A stretch of 26,583 bases of DNA, taken from NCBI GenBank assembly GCA_050289385.1, contig JBNKFQ010000061.1, forward strand, positions 1 to 26,583, read 5' to 3'. This document shows positions 8,226 to 17,516 of the stretch, one piece after another. The notes beneath the pieces were generated by a model. The model was not told the origin of the DNA. It did not search any database and worked only from the letters and a program-made list of their open reading frames with translations. Each line of letters begins with the position of its first letter. Positions within the stretch are counted from its first letter, which is position 1. Position numbers and translations under genes: made by a program. The stretch comes from JBNKFQ01 sp050289385. GTDB lineage: Bacteria > Pseudomonadota > Gammaproteobacteria > Pseudomonadales > Porticoccaceae.

Positions 8226-10880
8226 ATGAGGGTAAAAGGCAGGGGAGATTGTCGAAAGTTTCTGGCAGCGGGTATTGCGTCGGCAGTTGCCTTATGTGTT
8301 TCCATGGCCGTTCAGGCAGAAGATAAAAAACATGATTTGAACCTGGAAGCCAACTACGCAAATGTTGCATTGCTGGAGTTGGGCGAAACTGCGGGCGCAC
8401 AAATTATCATACCGGAAGAGGTGGGCAAAAAAACCTGGTTGCCAGCTATCAAGGGAGAGTACAACCTGGCAGAAGCGTTGACCTTTATTTTGAAGGACAC
8501 CGGTTTGAGCTATGAATTTACCACGGACGATACGGTGCTGGTTACAGAATCCGGAAAAGACATTGATGGTAAAACTCGCAGGAATGAAGTGATTAGTGAT
8601 AGTCAAAATTCTATTGAAGAAATGATAGTCACGGCTACAAAACGTTCTCAAAATCTCCAGGACACCGCAATGTCAATTTCGGCATTGTCCGGAGATATCA
8701 TTGAAAGACGTGGTTTGACGAGCATGGGTGACTATCTGAACACGATACCCGGCGTTACTATGCAGGATCGCGGTGCAGGGCACAATTCAATTGTTATACG
8801 AGGTATCGCGTCTGATCCGCAAAAAGAAATCGAAGCAGCCGGAGTTTATTTTGGAGAAACACCGGTTTCAGGAGTTGGCCCCAACGCCAATGCCGGGTCG
8901 CTTGATCTGAAAATGGTTGATATCGATCGGGTTGAAGTCTTGCGCGGTCCGCAGGGTACACTCTACGGCGCGGGATCCATGGGCGGCATCGTGCGTATCA
9001 TCCCGGCAAAGCCGAATGTCACGCAAACAGAAGGTGCTATCGCCGCGCAGTATTCGCAAACGGGAGAACTCGGTGGTGATAACAACAAGATACAGGGAGT
9101 ATTTAATTTGCCCGTGGTAGCAGACAAGCTGGCGCTTAGAGGCGTGGCCTACCGCATTGACAACAGCGGTTATATAAAAAATATTGCCGGAAGTTACTCT
9201 GGCGATCACCCGGTTCTCGATAAAGTGAATACTTATGGTACTGCCGACCAGGCTAGGGATTTCGACGAAGTCGGCAGCAATAACACTACTGGTCTTCGGT
9301 TAACCACTCTGTGGCAGCCTAATGACCGCCTGGCAATTACTTTGGGTCATACTTGGCAGGAGGTGGAACAATCAGGCCTGAATGAAGTTGATCTGACCCT
9401 GCCGGGCACTTTCCAGCAGATCGCTTTATTGCCTGGGCCATTGGCCGAGTCAACGTCAGAGGGGCACAGCCCTGGTCCGGATGGATTGTTACAAGAGATT
9501 CATTTGACTCACCTTGTGGTGGATTATGATCTGGCGTGGGGCAATTTGTACAGTTCGTCTTCCTGGCTGGAAACCGATGGTGAATACAGGGCTGACATCA
9601 GCGGCCTCGAATTTACTTTGGCCCCTTACGCCCTCACATCAATAAGAGAGCACAAGAGTTTTGTACAAGAACTTCGCTTTGCTTCGCAATTTGAAGGTCC
9701 ATTAGAACTGACTGCGGGTATTTATTACGAAAACAGAAAAACTGACGATATTGCCTCAGAAGGATTTTCAGGAGATCCTGCGCGTGCTATCGACGCCATT
9801 ACCGCGATGGGTCGTGCCGGCCGGCCAATACCGGCTGATGCTCCAGCGGGTTTTATGTGGGAGACAATTAATGCTTTCGCGACTTACTATCAACCATTGA
9901 AGCAAAAAGCGTTTTTCGGTGAACTTTCGTATCAAATTACCGATCAACTTACAGCGACTGTCGGTGGACGACACTATGAATACGAACAAGAATATAAAAT
10001 TCTGTTTAATGGCTTTTGGTTTGGATCTCTTGAGCCATTTGTCCATACCGACCTCGCTTTGAAGTCCGGTGGAGAAACCTACAAGGCAAACTTGTCCTGG
10101 ACACCGAATGATGACAGCCTTGTTTATCTGCTGTGGTCAGAGGGGTATCGAGTAGGGAAGTCGAATCCTTATATATCCCGTTGCGATTCGGACAATAATG
10201 GAATTTACGATTTCCCGGATGGCACCAGTATTCCTTACCGGGAATTTCTTGAGCCGGATACACTGGAAAATTTTGAACTCGGATATAAGGCTGACATGGT
10301 TGATGGTCGTATGACATTGAATGCGGCGGTTTATCGCATTAATTGGGACGGCCTTCCAATAGAACTATTCCTTCCTTATTGCACGGCTGGGACTAATATC
10401 AATGCTGGCAAATCCACGTCGGAAGGCGTAGAGCTGGAAGCCCGTTTTCGTCTGATGGATACATTGGAGCTGGATGTCAGCGCTTCGTACAACGAATCAA
10501 CGCTCGACGGAGACTCAAGCCTTGGTAACGACGGAGATGACTTGCCCGGATCTGCTGACTTTAACTTCAGCGCAGGACTGGAATACGGTTTTCATTGGTA
10601 CGGATTTGATGCATTTGCCCGAATAGATTACGCCTATGTCAGTGAATATGATACTTACATTAATCAACCGGATTTTGTACCTTCATCTGGCGGTTACCAG
10701 CAAGTTCATTTGAAAACTGGCGTGACGGTTGGGCAATTCGATATCAATTTGTTTGTCAATAATCTGACCAACGACGATGCCATCACATGGACAGAATCGG
10801 GGTGGGGGACACGTGGGCAGTTGCGTGCTTATCGATTGCGCCCAAGAACAATGGGTTTCAATATTGGATATAGCTTCTAG
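8226..10880 (+). CDS. FecA-type TonB-dependent receptor with signalling domain (cassette 2)
   Basis: The frame is open from 8064, but the start is placed at ATG 8226. AAGAGGTGG lies just upstream, and the first 31 residues then form a proper signal peptide (positive residues, a FLAAGIASAVALCVSMAV core, cleavage after VQA). The mature 884-aa precursor has an STN domain at about 35-110, TonB box IEEMIVTA at about 130-137, and a plug with IPGVTMQD, IVIRGIAS and VEVLRGPQGTLYGAGSMGGIV. The barrel ends in MGFNIGYSF. It is a transducing outer-membrane receptor for an unknown substrate. TonB box and plug start (TATKR..LQ.TAMSISAL) are strikingly like receptor 1, while the barrels differ, as expected for changed ligands. 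The amidohydrolase gene follows after 242 bases. Confidence 0.92.
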   Translation: MRVKGRGDCRKFLAAGIASAVALCVSMAVQAEDKKHDLNLEANYANVALLELGETAGAQIIIPEEVGKKTWLPAIKGEYNLAEALTFILKDTGLSYEFTTDDTVLVTESGKDIDGKTRRNEVISDSQNSIEEMIVTATKRSQNLQDTAMSISALSGDIIERRGLTSMGDYLNTIPGVTMQDRGAGHNSIVIRGIASDPQKEIEAAGVYFGETPVSGVGPNANAGSLDLKMVDIDRVEVLRGPQGTLYGAGSMGGIVRIIPAKPNVTQTEGAIAAQYSQTGELGGDNNKIQGVFNLPVVADKLALRGVAYRIDNSGYIKNIAGSYSGDHPVLDKVNTYGTADQARDFDEVGSNNTTGLRLTTLWQPNDRLAITLGHTWQEVEQSGLNEVDLTLPGTFQQIALLPGPLAESTSEGHSPGPDGLLQEIHLTHLVVDYDLAWGNLYSSSSWLETDGEYRADISGLEFTLAPYALTSIREHKSFVQELRFASQFEGPLELTAGIYYENRKTDDIASEGFSGDPARAIDAITAMGRAGRPIPADAPAGFMWETINAFATYYQPLKQKAFFGELSYQITDQLTATVGGRHYEYEQEYKILFNGFWFGSLEPFVHTDLALKSGGETYKANLSWTPNDDSLVYLLWSEGYRVGKSNPYISRCDSDNNGIYDFPDGTSIPYREFLEPDTLENFELGYKADMVDGRMTLNAAVYRINWDGLPIELFLPYCTAGTNINAGKSTSEGVELEARFRLMDTLELDVSASYNESTLDGDSSLGNDGDDLPGSADFNFSAGLEYGFHWYGFDAFARIDYAYVSEYDTYINQPDFVPSSGGYQQVHLKTGVTVGQFDINLFVNNLTNDDAITWTESGWGTRGQLRAYRLRPRTMGFNIGYSF

Positions 10881-10899
10881 CCGTAACTTTTGATTAAAA

Positions 10900-10951
10900 A
10901 TTGACCGGTTGCACTTCTGTGAGGATAGGGTAGTCGGTCAATCATTTTTTG
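10900..10951 (+). terminator. Possible terminator after receptor 2
   Basis: ATTGACCG (10900-10907) pairs with CGGTCAAT (10935-10942), and a run of six T follows at 10945-10950. The 27-base loop is long for an intrinsic terminator, so read-through into the amidohydrolase gene is conceivable. Confidence 0.4.
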
Positions 10952-11122
10952 TTTGATAAAACTACAAGTCAAGATTGATAGATAGTAAACGACGTGGCAT
11001 TTTCCTGTTATTAAACTAATTTGGGCCCTTTGCCGCTTGAGTTACCTTTTTTGTTCCCAAATTTTCCAGTTAGCACTTCCTGTTGTCCTTAATCGATTCG
11101 TTTTGCGTGAAAAGGAAAGTTT

Positions 11123-14100
11123 ATGAAAAGTAATATACGTTTTTCCTCTCCTGTAAAGACTTGTATGCAAATCTTCCCCCATGGGATCAAGTGCATTTTT
11201 GTTTTTTTGTCTACAGTGACGCTTGCTGGCGAGCCAGCCTGGAATATCAGCGATACCGACCTGCCATCAATAGAAGCGGAATTTACAGTAAACGAAGGCA
11301 CATGGATGAGTGTCGATGTCAGCCCTGACGGAAGCAAACTGGTATTTGATCTGTTGGGTGACATCTATCAGATTCCCGCCGAAGGTGGCGCAGCAACGTT
11401 GCTGCATGGTGGTTCCGCCATACAATACGCGCCCCGCTTCAGTCCCGATGGCTCAAAATTGCTCTATCTGAGTGATGAAAATGGTGGCAATAACATTTGG
11501 GTTTCCAGCGCCGATGGCTCTCAGGCTAAACAGTTGTTTGCAGAAACTCTGGATACCTTTACCCTGCCTGGATGGAGTGCTGACGGTGAATATGTGGTGG
11601 CGAGCAGGAGCCGCGCCAAATTTGCATCGCCATCCTCCATATGGCTATTGCATACCAGTGGTGGCAAAGGGCGACTGTTGACCGGAGACTCGAATGGACA
11701 GGGTTCCGTTTACGAACCGCAGTTGTCTCCCGATGGCCGCTATTTGTATTACACGGAAAACGTCTCTGTTGCCGCGTTCAATCGCAATCAGCCCAATTTC
11801 GCCATCAAGCGCCGGGATATGAACAGTGGCAATGTTGAAGAAATCGCGCGTGGGTTTGGTGGCGCGACCACGGGCCAATTGTCCCCTGACGGGCGACGAC
11901 TCACGTTTATTCGCAGGGTCAGGGAAAGAACTGTGCTTTTTGTTCACGATTTGGCAACCGGAGAACAGCGGCCCGTTTATGATGGTCTGGACCGCGATAT
12001 TTATGCCAACCCGGTTATGGGCGTGTTTTATCCACACTATGACTGGTTTCCCGATGGCCATCATGTGGCAATTTGGGCTGGCGGCAAACTGCATAAAATC
12101 AACGTCGATACCCAACAGAGCCAGGAAATTCCTTTTCGTGTGACCAGCCGCCACAAGATCACCAGGCCAGCCCGATTCGAAAACGACCTGTCTCCGAATA
12201 AATTCAGAGTTCGGGCCATACAACATCTGGAAGCGTCTGCCGATGGACGTTCAATTGTTTTCAATGCCCTTGGACATTTGTGGCAAAAAGCCTTGCCCAA
12301 GGGCAAGCCACAGCGAGTAACCTCAGCCGCGGAATTCGAAAATGATCCGGCCTATTCAGTCGACGGTAAATGGATTGCTTATGTCGCCTGGAACGATGAA
12401 CGCGGTAGCGCATTGAATCTGATTGCCACCAAAGGCAATAAGACAAAAACCGTGGTCGCGACCAGCGGCATTATTAGGGAGCCTGCATTTTCATCTGACG
12501 GGAAAAAACTGGTGTACCGGGTTGAACGCAACAAGCAGTTGGGTGGTTTTCGCGCCAAGCCCGGTCTTTATTGGGTGTCGATTGACGGTGGTGAACCGCA
12601 TTTCATTCGAACGGTGGGCCGAAATCCCCGGTTTTCTCCAGATGGAGAGCGGATCTACTATATCGATCCCTATTCAAAACCCGGGTATTTCAAGCGCCCG
12701 GTGGGCAATATGCTTGAAAGTGCCAGGCTCGATGGATTGGACGTGCAACAGCACGTCGGTGGCGACGGCATATTCGCGTTGACGATTAGCCCGGATGGGA
12801 ACTGGATTGCCTTTAAGAAACTGCAACAATATTACCTTATGCCCTATCGCGAGACCGGAAGTATATTTCGATTGGATCGCCAGGAGTCGGCGGTACGGCA
12901 GGCCAGGCTGACAAGTAAAGGCGGCGATGAAATCGCCTGGTCCGCAGACTCCAGGCAACTTTACTGGATGTCCGGGGACAATATCTACAGGGCTGCGGTT
13001 TCAGAGCAAATGAACCCCGCCGCCGCTTTGCCGGAACCGATTGCAACAGTTGGCCTGGAGGCCCAGGTCGACAAGCCTGAAGGCGCGATAGCATTTACCA
13101 ATGGTCGTATCATCACTATGAAGGGTGATCAGGTGATTGAGCGTGGCACCTTGGTGGTAAGGGAAAATCGTATTGTATCCATTGGTCCGTCCGACAGCGT
13201 AACCTTGCCGAAAAATGCCAAAATAGTGGATGTCGCGGGCAAGACTCTGATGCCAGGTTTTATCGATATGCATGGCCATGTCGAGACAAACTACGGTGCG
13301 GCGGAAATCATTCCGCAAAAATGGCCAAGCTTCTACGCGATTGCAGCTCATGGTGTCACTTTAAACTTTGACCCCTACAGTGGCTCGGAGCTGCAAGGGT
13401 TTGCCAGCAGCGAAATGAATCTCGCTGGTATTGCCGTAGGGCCGCGCTTTATTACGGTGGGGGATTTTATGTATGGCAGTAGAGGCATCGAAGAATTTAC
13501 GCCAATCACAAGCATGGACGATGCGCACAACACATTGGCCAGAAAACATGATCAGGGCGCAATCATCGTAAAAAGTTACCAGCAGCCTTTGCGTCGACAA
13601 CGGCAGCAATTACTCAAGGCGGCCAGGCAAACACGAATTATGGTTACTCCGGAGGGCGAAAACAATTTTTATAGTAATTTGAGTATGATTCTTGATGGGC
13701 ATGTCGCCATCGAGCACGGCATACACTTGTACAATTACTACGATGACCTTGTTCAGTTTATCGCTGCAGGAGACACGTCATTGACTCCAACCCTGGCTAT
13801 CGGAGCAGAAAACTATTATTACCAGACAACCAGACCCTGGGATTACTCCAAAGTTAAAACATTTATCCAGGAGACCACCAGTATCTACTCGCCCCTGCCC
13901 GGTGCGCGATTTGCGCCACCGCATGCGCGAGGCATGGTCGGACTCAACGCCACGGAAGAGCACTGGGACAACGAGTACCGGGCAATCGCCCGGGCGCTCA
14001 AAAAAGTGGACGATGCTGGCGGAACCATCACCACGGGCTCACATGGTCAAGTTCAGGGGTTGGGTCTGCACTGGGAAATGTGGGCCTTGTCCGAGGGCGG

Positions 14101-14395
14101 TATGGGCAATCATCGAGTATTGCGAGCGGCCACGATAAACGGCGCAAAAACCCTTGGTCTGGACGGCCAGGTCGGTTCGTTGGAGGTTGGAAAACTCGCC
14201 GATGTGATTGTGTTGGACGCCAACCCGTTGGCGGATATCCGAAACACCAACACTGTGCGTTACACCATGATCAACGGTCGTTTATACGATGCCTGGTCGA
14301 TGAATGAAATCGGTAATTACAATCGTCCGCGCACCAGATTTTATTGGGAACTGGAAGATTATAAAGGCATTAACTGGAATGAGGCCTGGAGATAA
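11123..14395 (+). CDS. Exported PD40 beta-propeller/amidohydrolase fusion
   Basis: The 1090-aa product starts at an ATG with AAAGGAA before it. A hydrophobic N-terminus (about 24-36) suggests export. Residues about 50-640 carry repeated PD40/TolB-like blades (SPDGSKL, SPDGRYL, SPDGRRL, SPDGERI, SPDGNWI). From about 650 an amidohydrolase-superfamily domain of the imidazolonepropionase-like type follows. It contains GFIDMHGH (H717, H719), K817 as candidate bridging lysine, EHGIH (H865), and a C-terminal GSLEVGKLADVIVLDANPL. The usual catalytic-Asp region reads GSHGQ (S973-H974). The family hydrolyses amide or cyclic-amide bonds using bound metal, and the propeller may gate access as in TolB-like peptidases. 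Its place behind receptor 2 suggests processing of that substrate, but no shared promoter is proven. Confidence 0.88.
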   Translation: MKSNIRFSSPVKTCMQIFPHGIKCIFVFLSTVTLAGEPAWNISDTDLPSIEAEFTVNEGTWMSVDVSPDGSKLVFDLLGDIYQIPAEGGAATLLHGGSAIQYAPRFSPDGSKLLYLSDENGGNNIWVSSADGSQAKQLFAETLDTFTLPGWSADGEYVVASRSRAKFASPSSIWLLHTSGGKGRLLTGDSNGQGSVYEPQLSPDGRYLYYTENVSVAAFNRNQPNFAIKRRDMNSGNVEEIARGFGGATTGQLSPDGRRLTFIRRVRERTVLFVHDLATGEQRPVYDGLDRDIYANPVMGVFYPHYDWFPDGHHVAIWAGGKLHKINVDTQQSQEIPFRVTSRHKITRPARFENDLSPNKFRVRAIQHLEASADGRSIVFNALGHLWQKALPKGKPQRVTSAAEFENDPAYSVDGKWIAYVAWNDERGSALNLIATKGNKTKTVVATSGIIREPAFSSDGKKLVYRVERNKQLGGFRAKPGLYWVSIDGGEPHFIRTVGRNPRFSPDGERIYYIDPYSKPGYFKRPVGNMLESARLDGLDVQQHVGGDGIFALTISPDGNWIAFKKLQQYYLMPYRETGSIFRLDRQESAVRQARLTSKGGDEIAWSADSRQLYWMSGDNIYRAAVSEQMNPAAALPEPIATVGLEAQVDKPEGAIAFTNGRIITMKGDQVIERGTLVVRENRIVSIGPSDSVTLPKNAKIVDVAGKTLMPGFIDMHGHVETNYGAAEIIPQKWPSFYAIAAHGVTLNFDPYSGSELQGFASSEMNLAGIAVGPRFITVGDFMYGSRGIEEFTPITSMDDAHNTLARKHDQGAIIVKSYQQPLRRQRQQLLKAARQTRIMVTPEGENNFYSNLSMILDGHVAIEHGIHLYNYYDDLVQFIAAGDTSLTPTLAIGAENYYYQTTRPWDYSKVKTFIQETTSIYSPLPGARFAPPHARGMVGLNATEEHWDNEYRAIARALKKVDDAGGTITTGSHGQVQGLGLHWEMWALSEGGMGNHRVLRAATINGAKTLGLDGQVGSLEVGKLADVIVLDANPLADIRNTNTVRYTMINGRLYDAWSMNEIGNYNRPRTRFYWELEDYKGINWNEAWR

Positions 14396-14453
14396 GCGGG
14401 TATCGTACTCTTTGGCTCACTAAGAAAAATATCCTGGTTCTTCAGAAAAAATC

Positions 14454-14491
14454 GTGGGTGATTAACGGCACAGGAGGTTAATATCACCCAC
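14454..14491. terminator. Hairpin between amidohydrolase and M48 genes
   Basis: GTGGGTGAT (14454-14462) and ATCACCCAC (14483-14491) form a perfect 9-bp stem, extendable by TAA/TTA across a two-base bulge. It lies 59 bases past the amidohydrolase stop, in a convergent gap, so termination is the likeliest role. There is no long T-run. Confidence 0.4.
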
Positions 14492-14504
14492 ATATTTACC
14501 GCGG

Positions 14505-14610
14505 TTAGCCATTGGCAATTGGCTATTTTCTTTAAAGGTTTGCTTTCACTGCCGTTTACCCGTTTAACTGTTGTAAGGGGTAATGATCAATAGCCAATGG
14601 TCAATTAAGG
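14505..14610. repeat. Inverted heptamer-like repeat in convergent gap
   Basis: The left arm (14505-14527, TTAGCCATTGGCAATTGGCT onward) and right arm (14584-14610, TGATCAATAGCCAATGGTCA onward) share an exact inverted ATTGGCTATT/AATAGCCAAT (14518-14527 and 14589-14598) and a 7-base rhythm (TGATCAA, TAGCCAA, TGGTCAA). The 355-base gap 14396-14750 holds this, the preceding hairpin and no credible gene. Confidence 0.55.
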
Positions 14611-14750
14611 GTGCGCTGACCCGAACCATATTTTCTTTTAAGCAGTAAAACACACACTCTCGTCGATCAGTAAAAAATGTTTCGAAAACAAAGGGATCGG
14701 CTGATTTATTGCAGACGACCACCTGCGAAGTTTTCAAGCGAACCAATATT

Positions 14751-16676
14751 TTACATGCGCATTACTTTCAAAGCAGGCATCGGACAATCCAGAAGCGCCG
14801 CAATAACCCGAAGCAATTCGGATTCTGTAGCCGTCACTTTTTTATCTGCTTCAATACACACGGCACAGGCTTTCAGAAATTTTTGTTTCAATGTTGGTTT
14901 CAGAGTGTTTAGCCGGGTTAATGCCCGATCAAGTCTTTCGTTGTTCAGGGTGTATTCATCAACCAGATTTGCCGGGCCCAGCTCCAGTACAAAGATAGAC
15001 TGCAAGTAGGCGTGCTCGGCATCATGAAAATTACCGTGTCCGCGATAGGCAAGCAGGCTTAAAACTTCAAAGCATTCTATATCCAGCGATCGCAATGAAG
15101 TCCGCATTGGCGAATTGTCAGCCACACCAAATTCACCATTCAGATAGTGCTGCAATAACCGTTGTAGCATCCATTCGAACAGCGAAATGGTCTGATCGGT
15201 ATCAATGAATCTGTGTAACAGCTGTTGAAATGCCTGGTGCTGATGGGGGGATTGTTGTTTGAGTGCGGGCACCGAAAGTTCCACGAGTGGCAGGCGCTGG
15301 TCGGCGGGTAGTTTAAGTACCACAGGCCAAAGTTGTTCCGTACGTTGTCGTAATCCGGCGCTTTCTTCCAGAAGAGTGACTTGTTGCTGGCGAACCTCCT
15401 TGTCATTCGGTTCCAGTAACAACGCAAAAATCAGGGCCTGTGCATACATAGTCTCCTGGCTGGCAGCTCGCAGTATTTTCGGCATGCTGCTTAGCACGCC
15501 CTGGCTGTTTTTCAGCGCAGTGTCGTACAGCAAGCTACTGTTACTGATGTGCTCTGCCAAAGAGAGATTTGCCAGGGGCGTTTTGGCACCGGTCGCGGAA
15601 GACTTGGGCGTGGTTTCGCTATGATCCGGGTCTGGAAGTTTTGGAGCAATGAACTTGCCATCCCAATCGGGTTGGATACGACGTATACGACTCTCCAGCG
15701 GTGGATGGGTGGCAAGCAGGGAACTGGCTTTGCGCGTCAGGGCACTACCAAAAAACAGATGGCAGTTTTCTTCGGCTTTGCTGGTATTGAGTACAGAGCC
15801 ATGGGTACTGCCACCGATAATTTTCAGCGCGTTGCCGATACCGTCCGGATTGCGCGTGTACTGCACAGCGGAAGCGTCGGCCAGATATTCTCGCTGACGG
15901 CTGACCCCCGCTTTAATCAGGTTGCCAAAAAAAACGCCAATATAGCCCAGCGCCAGCAAGCCGGCGCCAAGCAACACCAGAGGTGCTCCGTTTTTACTGC
16001 GCGCGTGGCCACTGCCGCGCAGCACCATATAACCGGCTTGACCAATAAACAGAATGCCTGCCAATACAGCGATCAACTTCATATTGATGCGCATGTCGCC
16101 ATGCAAAATATGACTAAACTCATGGGCAATTACCCCCTGCAGCTGGTCACGATCCAGCGCCAGCAAAGCGCCCCGCGTAATGCCGATCACTGCGTCGCCT
16201 GGCCGATAACCGGCAGCAAAGGCATTGATGCCCTTCTCTTCCATCAGGTATACCGGGGGTACTGGCAAACCGGAGGCAATGGCCATTTCTTCCACCACAT
16301 TGAGCAATCGGCGTTCGGCCAGATCACTGGTGTCGGACCCTATGCGCACCCCTCCCATTCTCTCGGCCACAACCTTGCCGCCGCCGCGCAGTTGCAACCA
16401 TTTGAACAGAATCACCAGACCAATCGTGCCGGAAACCCACAACGCAATTTGCAGAAAACGGTCGAGTGTCAGGTAAGTGCTCAGGCTGCGGTCGCCAGCG
16501 TAATCGAGATTAACGTAGGATGGGTAACTGCCGACAGTGTGTTCCCCTACACCCCAAAACACTGCCGCGACCAGCAGGTTGGTGAGAATAATCAGGGCAA
16601 GTACCGCCAGAGTAAAGAGCGCCAACAAGCGTAGAGTGTTTTTGTTGGCGTCGTCCTGGTGTTCAAAAAAGTTCAT
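14751..16676 (-). CDS. Membrane M48 zinc metalloprotease (HtpX/Ste24-like) with C-terminal extension
   Basis: The start ATG (16674-16676) gives 641 aa. AAGGAGA lies 15 bases before it, rather far, and the frame stays open upstream to a GTG at 16727. Transmembrane helices are at about 17-41, 75-92, 199-217 and 230-253. The zinc motif is HEFSH (H185, H189) with the third ligand probably E263 in REYLADASAVQ. M48 enzymes cleave damaged or misfolded membrane proteins. Beyond about residue 320 there is a long helical extension absent from plain HtpX. Its end (ACAVCIEADKKVTATESELL) resembles a TerB-like helical fold. The gene follows lemA with a 70-base gap, the common LemA-M48 pairing, and lies downstream of a Cpx-like pair, as envelope proteases often do. 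Confidence 0.88.
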   Translation of the reverse strand: MNFFEHQDDANKNTLRLLALFTLAVLALIILTNLLVAAVFWGVGEHTVGSYPSYVNLDYAGDRSLSTYLTLDRFLQIALWVSGTIGLVILFKWLQLRGGGKVVAERMGGVRIGSDTSDLAERRLLNVVEEMAIASGLPVPPVYLMEEKGINAFAAGYRPGDAVIGITRGALLALDRDQLQGVIAHEFSHILHGDMRINMKLIAVLAGILFIGQAGYMVLRGSGHARSKNGAPLVLLGAGLLALGYIGVFFGNLIKAGVSRQREYLADASAVQYTRNPDGIGNALKIIGGSTHGSVLNTSKAEENCHLFFGSALTRKASSLLATHPPLESRIRRIQPDWDGKFIAPKLPDPDHSETTPKSSATGAKTPLANLSLAEHISNSSLLYDTALKNSQGVLSSMPKILRAASQETMYAQALIFALLLEPNDKEVRQQQVTLLEESAGLRQRTEQLWPVVLKLPADQRLPLVELSVPALKQQSPHQHQAFQQLLHRFIDTDQTISLFEWMLQRLLQHYLNGEFGVADNSPMRTSLRSLDIECFEVLSLLAYRGHGNFHDAEHAYLQSIFVLELGPANLVDEYTLNNERLDRALTRLNTLKPTLKQKFLKACAVCIEADKKVTATESELLRVIAALLDCPMPALKVMRM

Positions 16677-16746
16677 AATCGTGGGGTATATTTCTCCTTG
16701 TCGTCCTGACGGCCCGAATACGATCACGGCGTCATATGCTCGTGGG

Positions 16747-17343
16747 TCAGAAGCTGAGCTTCGGGGCCTCCTGGATGGCTACGCTGTCTTCAAATTCCAG
16801 CAACGTAGCGTCTTTGCCGTGGCCAAACAGACCCGCCAGAGCAACTGGGGGGAAACTCTGTTTGTATATGTTGTAAGTCGTCACAGCGTCATTAAATGAC
16901 TGCCTGGCAAACGCCACCCGATTTTCAGTGGATGTCAGTTCTTCAGAGAGCTGCATCATATTTTCGTTGGCTTTGAGGTCAGGGTAGGCCTCGACCACAA
17001 CATTCAGTTTACCCAGTGAACTGGCCAGCAAACCTTCACTGCTGGCAAGCTCTCCAATGGCGGCAGCATTGCCGGGGTCTGCGGCGGCGGCGTTCAGACC
17101 GGCGAGGGCCTGATTGCGTGCAGAGATCACCGCCTCCAGTGTTTCGCGTTCGTGCTTGATATAACCTTTTGCGGTTTCCACCAGGTTGGGGATCAGGTCA
17201 TAGCGGCGCTTGAGCTGTACCTCGATTTGTGAAAAGGCGTTCTGGAACCGGTTTTTCAGGGTAACCAGCCGGTTGTATATAGACACGACATACAGCACCG
17301 CACCTACCAGAACCAACCAAAAAATAACTGTGGACCAGTCCAT
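16747..17343 (-). CDS. lemA: LemA family protein
   Basis: The 198-aa product has one N-terminal membrane helix (about 5-22) and then the LemA helical domain. Its hallmark segments are YNRLVTLKNRFQNAFSQIEV, LKRRYDLIPNLVETAKGY, and near the end ENRVAFARQSFNDAVTTYN. LemA proteins expose a helical domain outside the inner membrane. Their role is unclear, but they are repeatedly found beside M48 peptidases, as here. The ATG at 17341-17343 is chosen over an in-frame TTG six bases upstream because AAGGAA sits at good spacing from the ATG. The C-terminal tail (KDATLLEFEDSVAIQEAPKLSF) is short. The leader contains a 17-bp tandem duplication. Co-transcription with the protease gene is likely. Confidence 0.92.
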   Translation of the reverse strand: MDWSTVIFWLVLVGAVLYVVSIYNRLVTLKNRFQNAFSQIEVQLKRRYDLIPNLVETAKGYIKHERETLEAVISARNQALAGLNAAAADPGNAAAIGELASSEGLLASSLGKLNVVVEAYPDLKANENMMQLSEELTSTENRVAFARQSFNDAVTTYNIYKQSFPPVALAGLFGHGKDATLLEFEDSVAIQEAPKLSF

Positions 17344-17355
17344 GATCAATTCCTT

Positions 17356-17389
17356 GTTTGAACAGTATCAGAGTTTGAACAGTATCAGA
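17356..17389. repeat. 17-bp perfect tandem duplication in the lemA leader
   Basis: GTTTGAACAGTATCAGA occurs at 17356-17372 and again directly at 17373-17389, 13 bases upstream of the lemA ATG, immediately outside its ribosome binding site. It may change leader length or promoter spacing, or be a recent slippage event. Confidence 0.85.
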
Positions 17390-17516
17390 ATCTGTAGATA
17401 ATGCAGTGGCGTATGGTTAAATTCAATAGAAATCGAGGGTTTGTCGCCCACTTGTCTTCAGGAACATCAGATGCAAAGCGGGATTATAAACAGATCCTGG
17501 TCAACAAGCTCTGGCA

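Noticed and set aside
15549..16634. Long 361-codon open frame on the plus strand
   Set aside because: It lies antisense to the M48 gene, whose zinc motif and membrane helices are unmistakable. Its composition looks like a reverse-frame shadow and no family pattern is visible.
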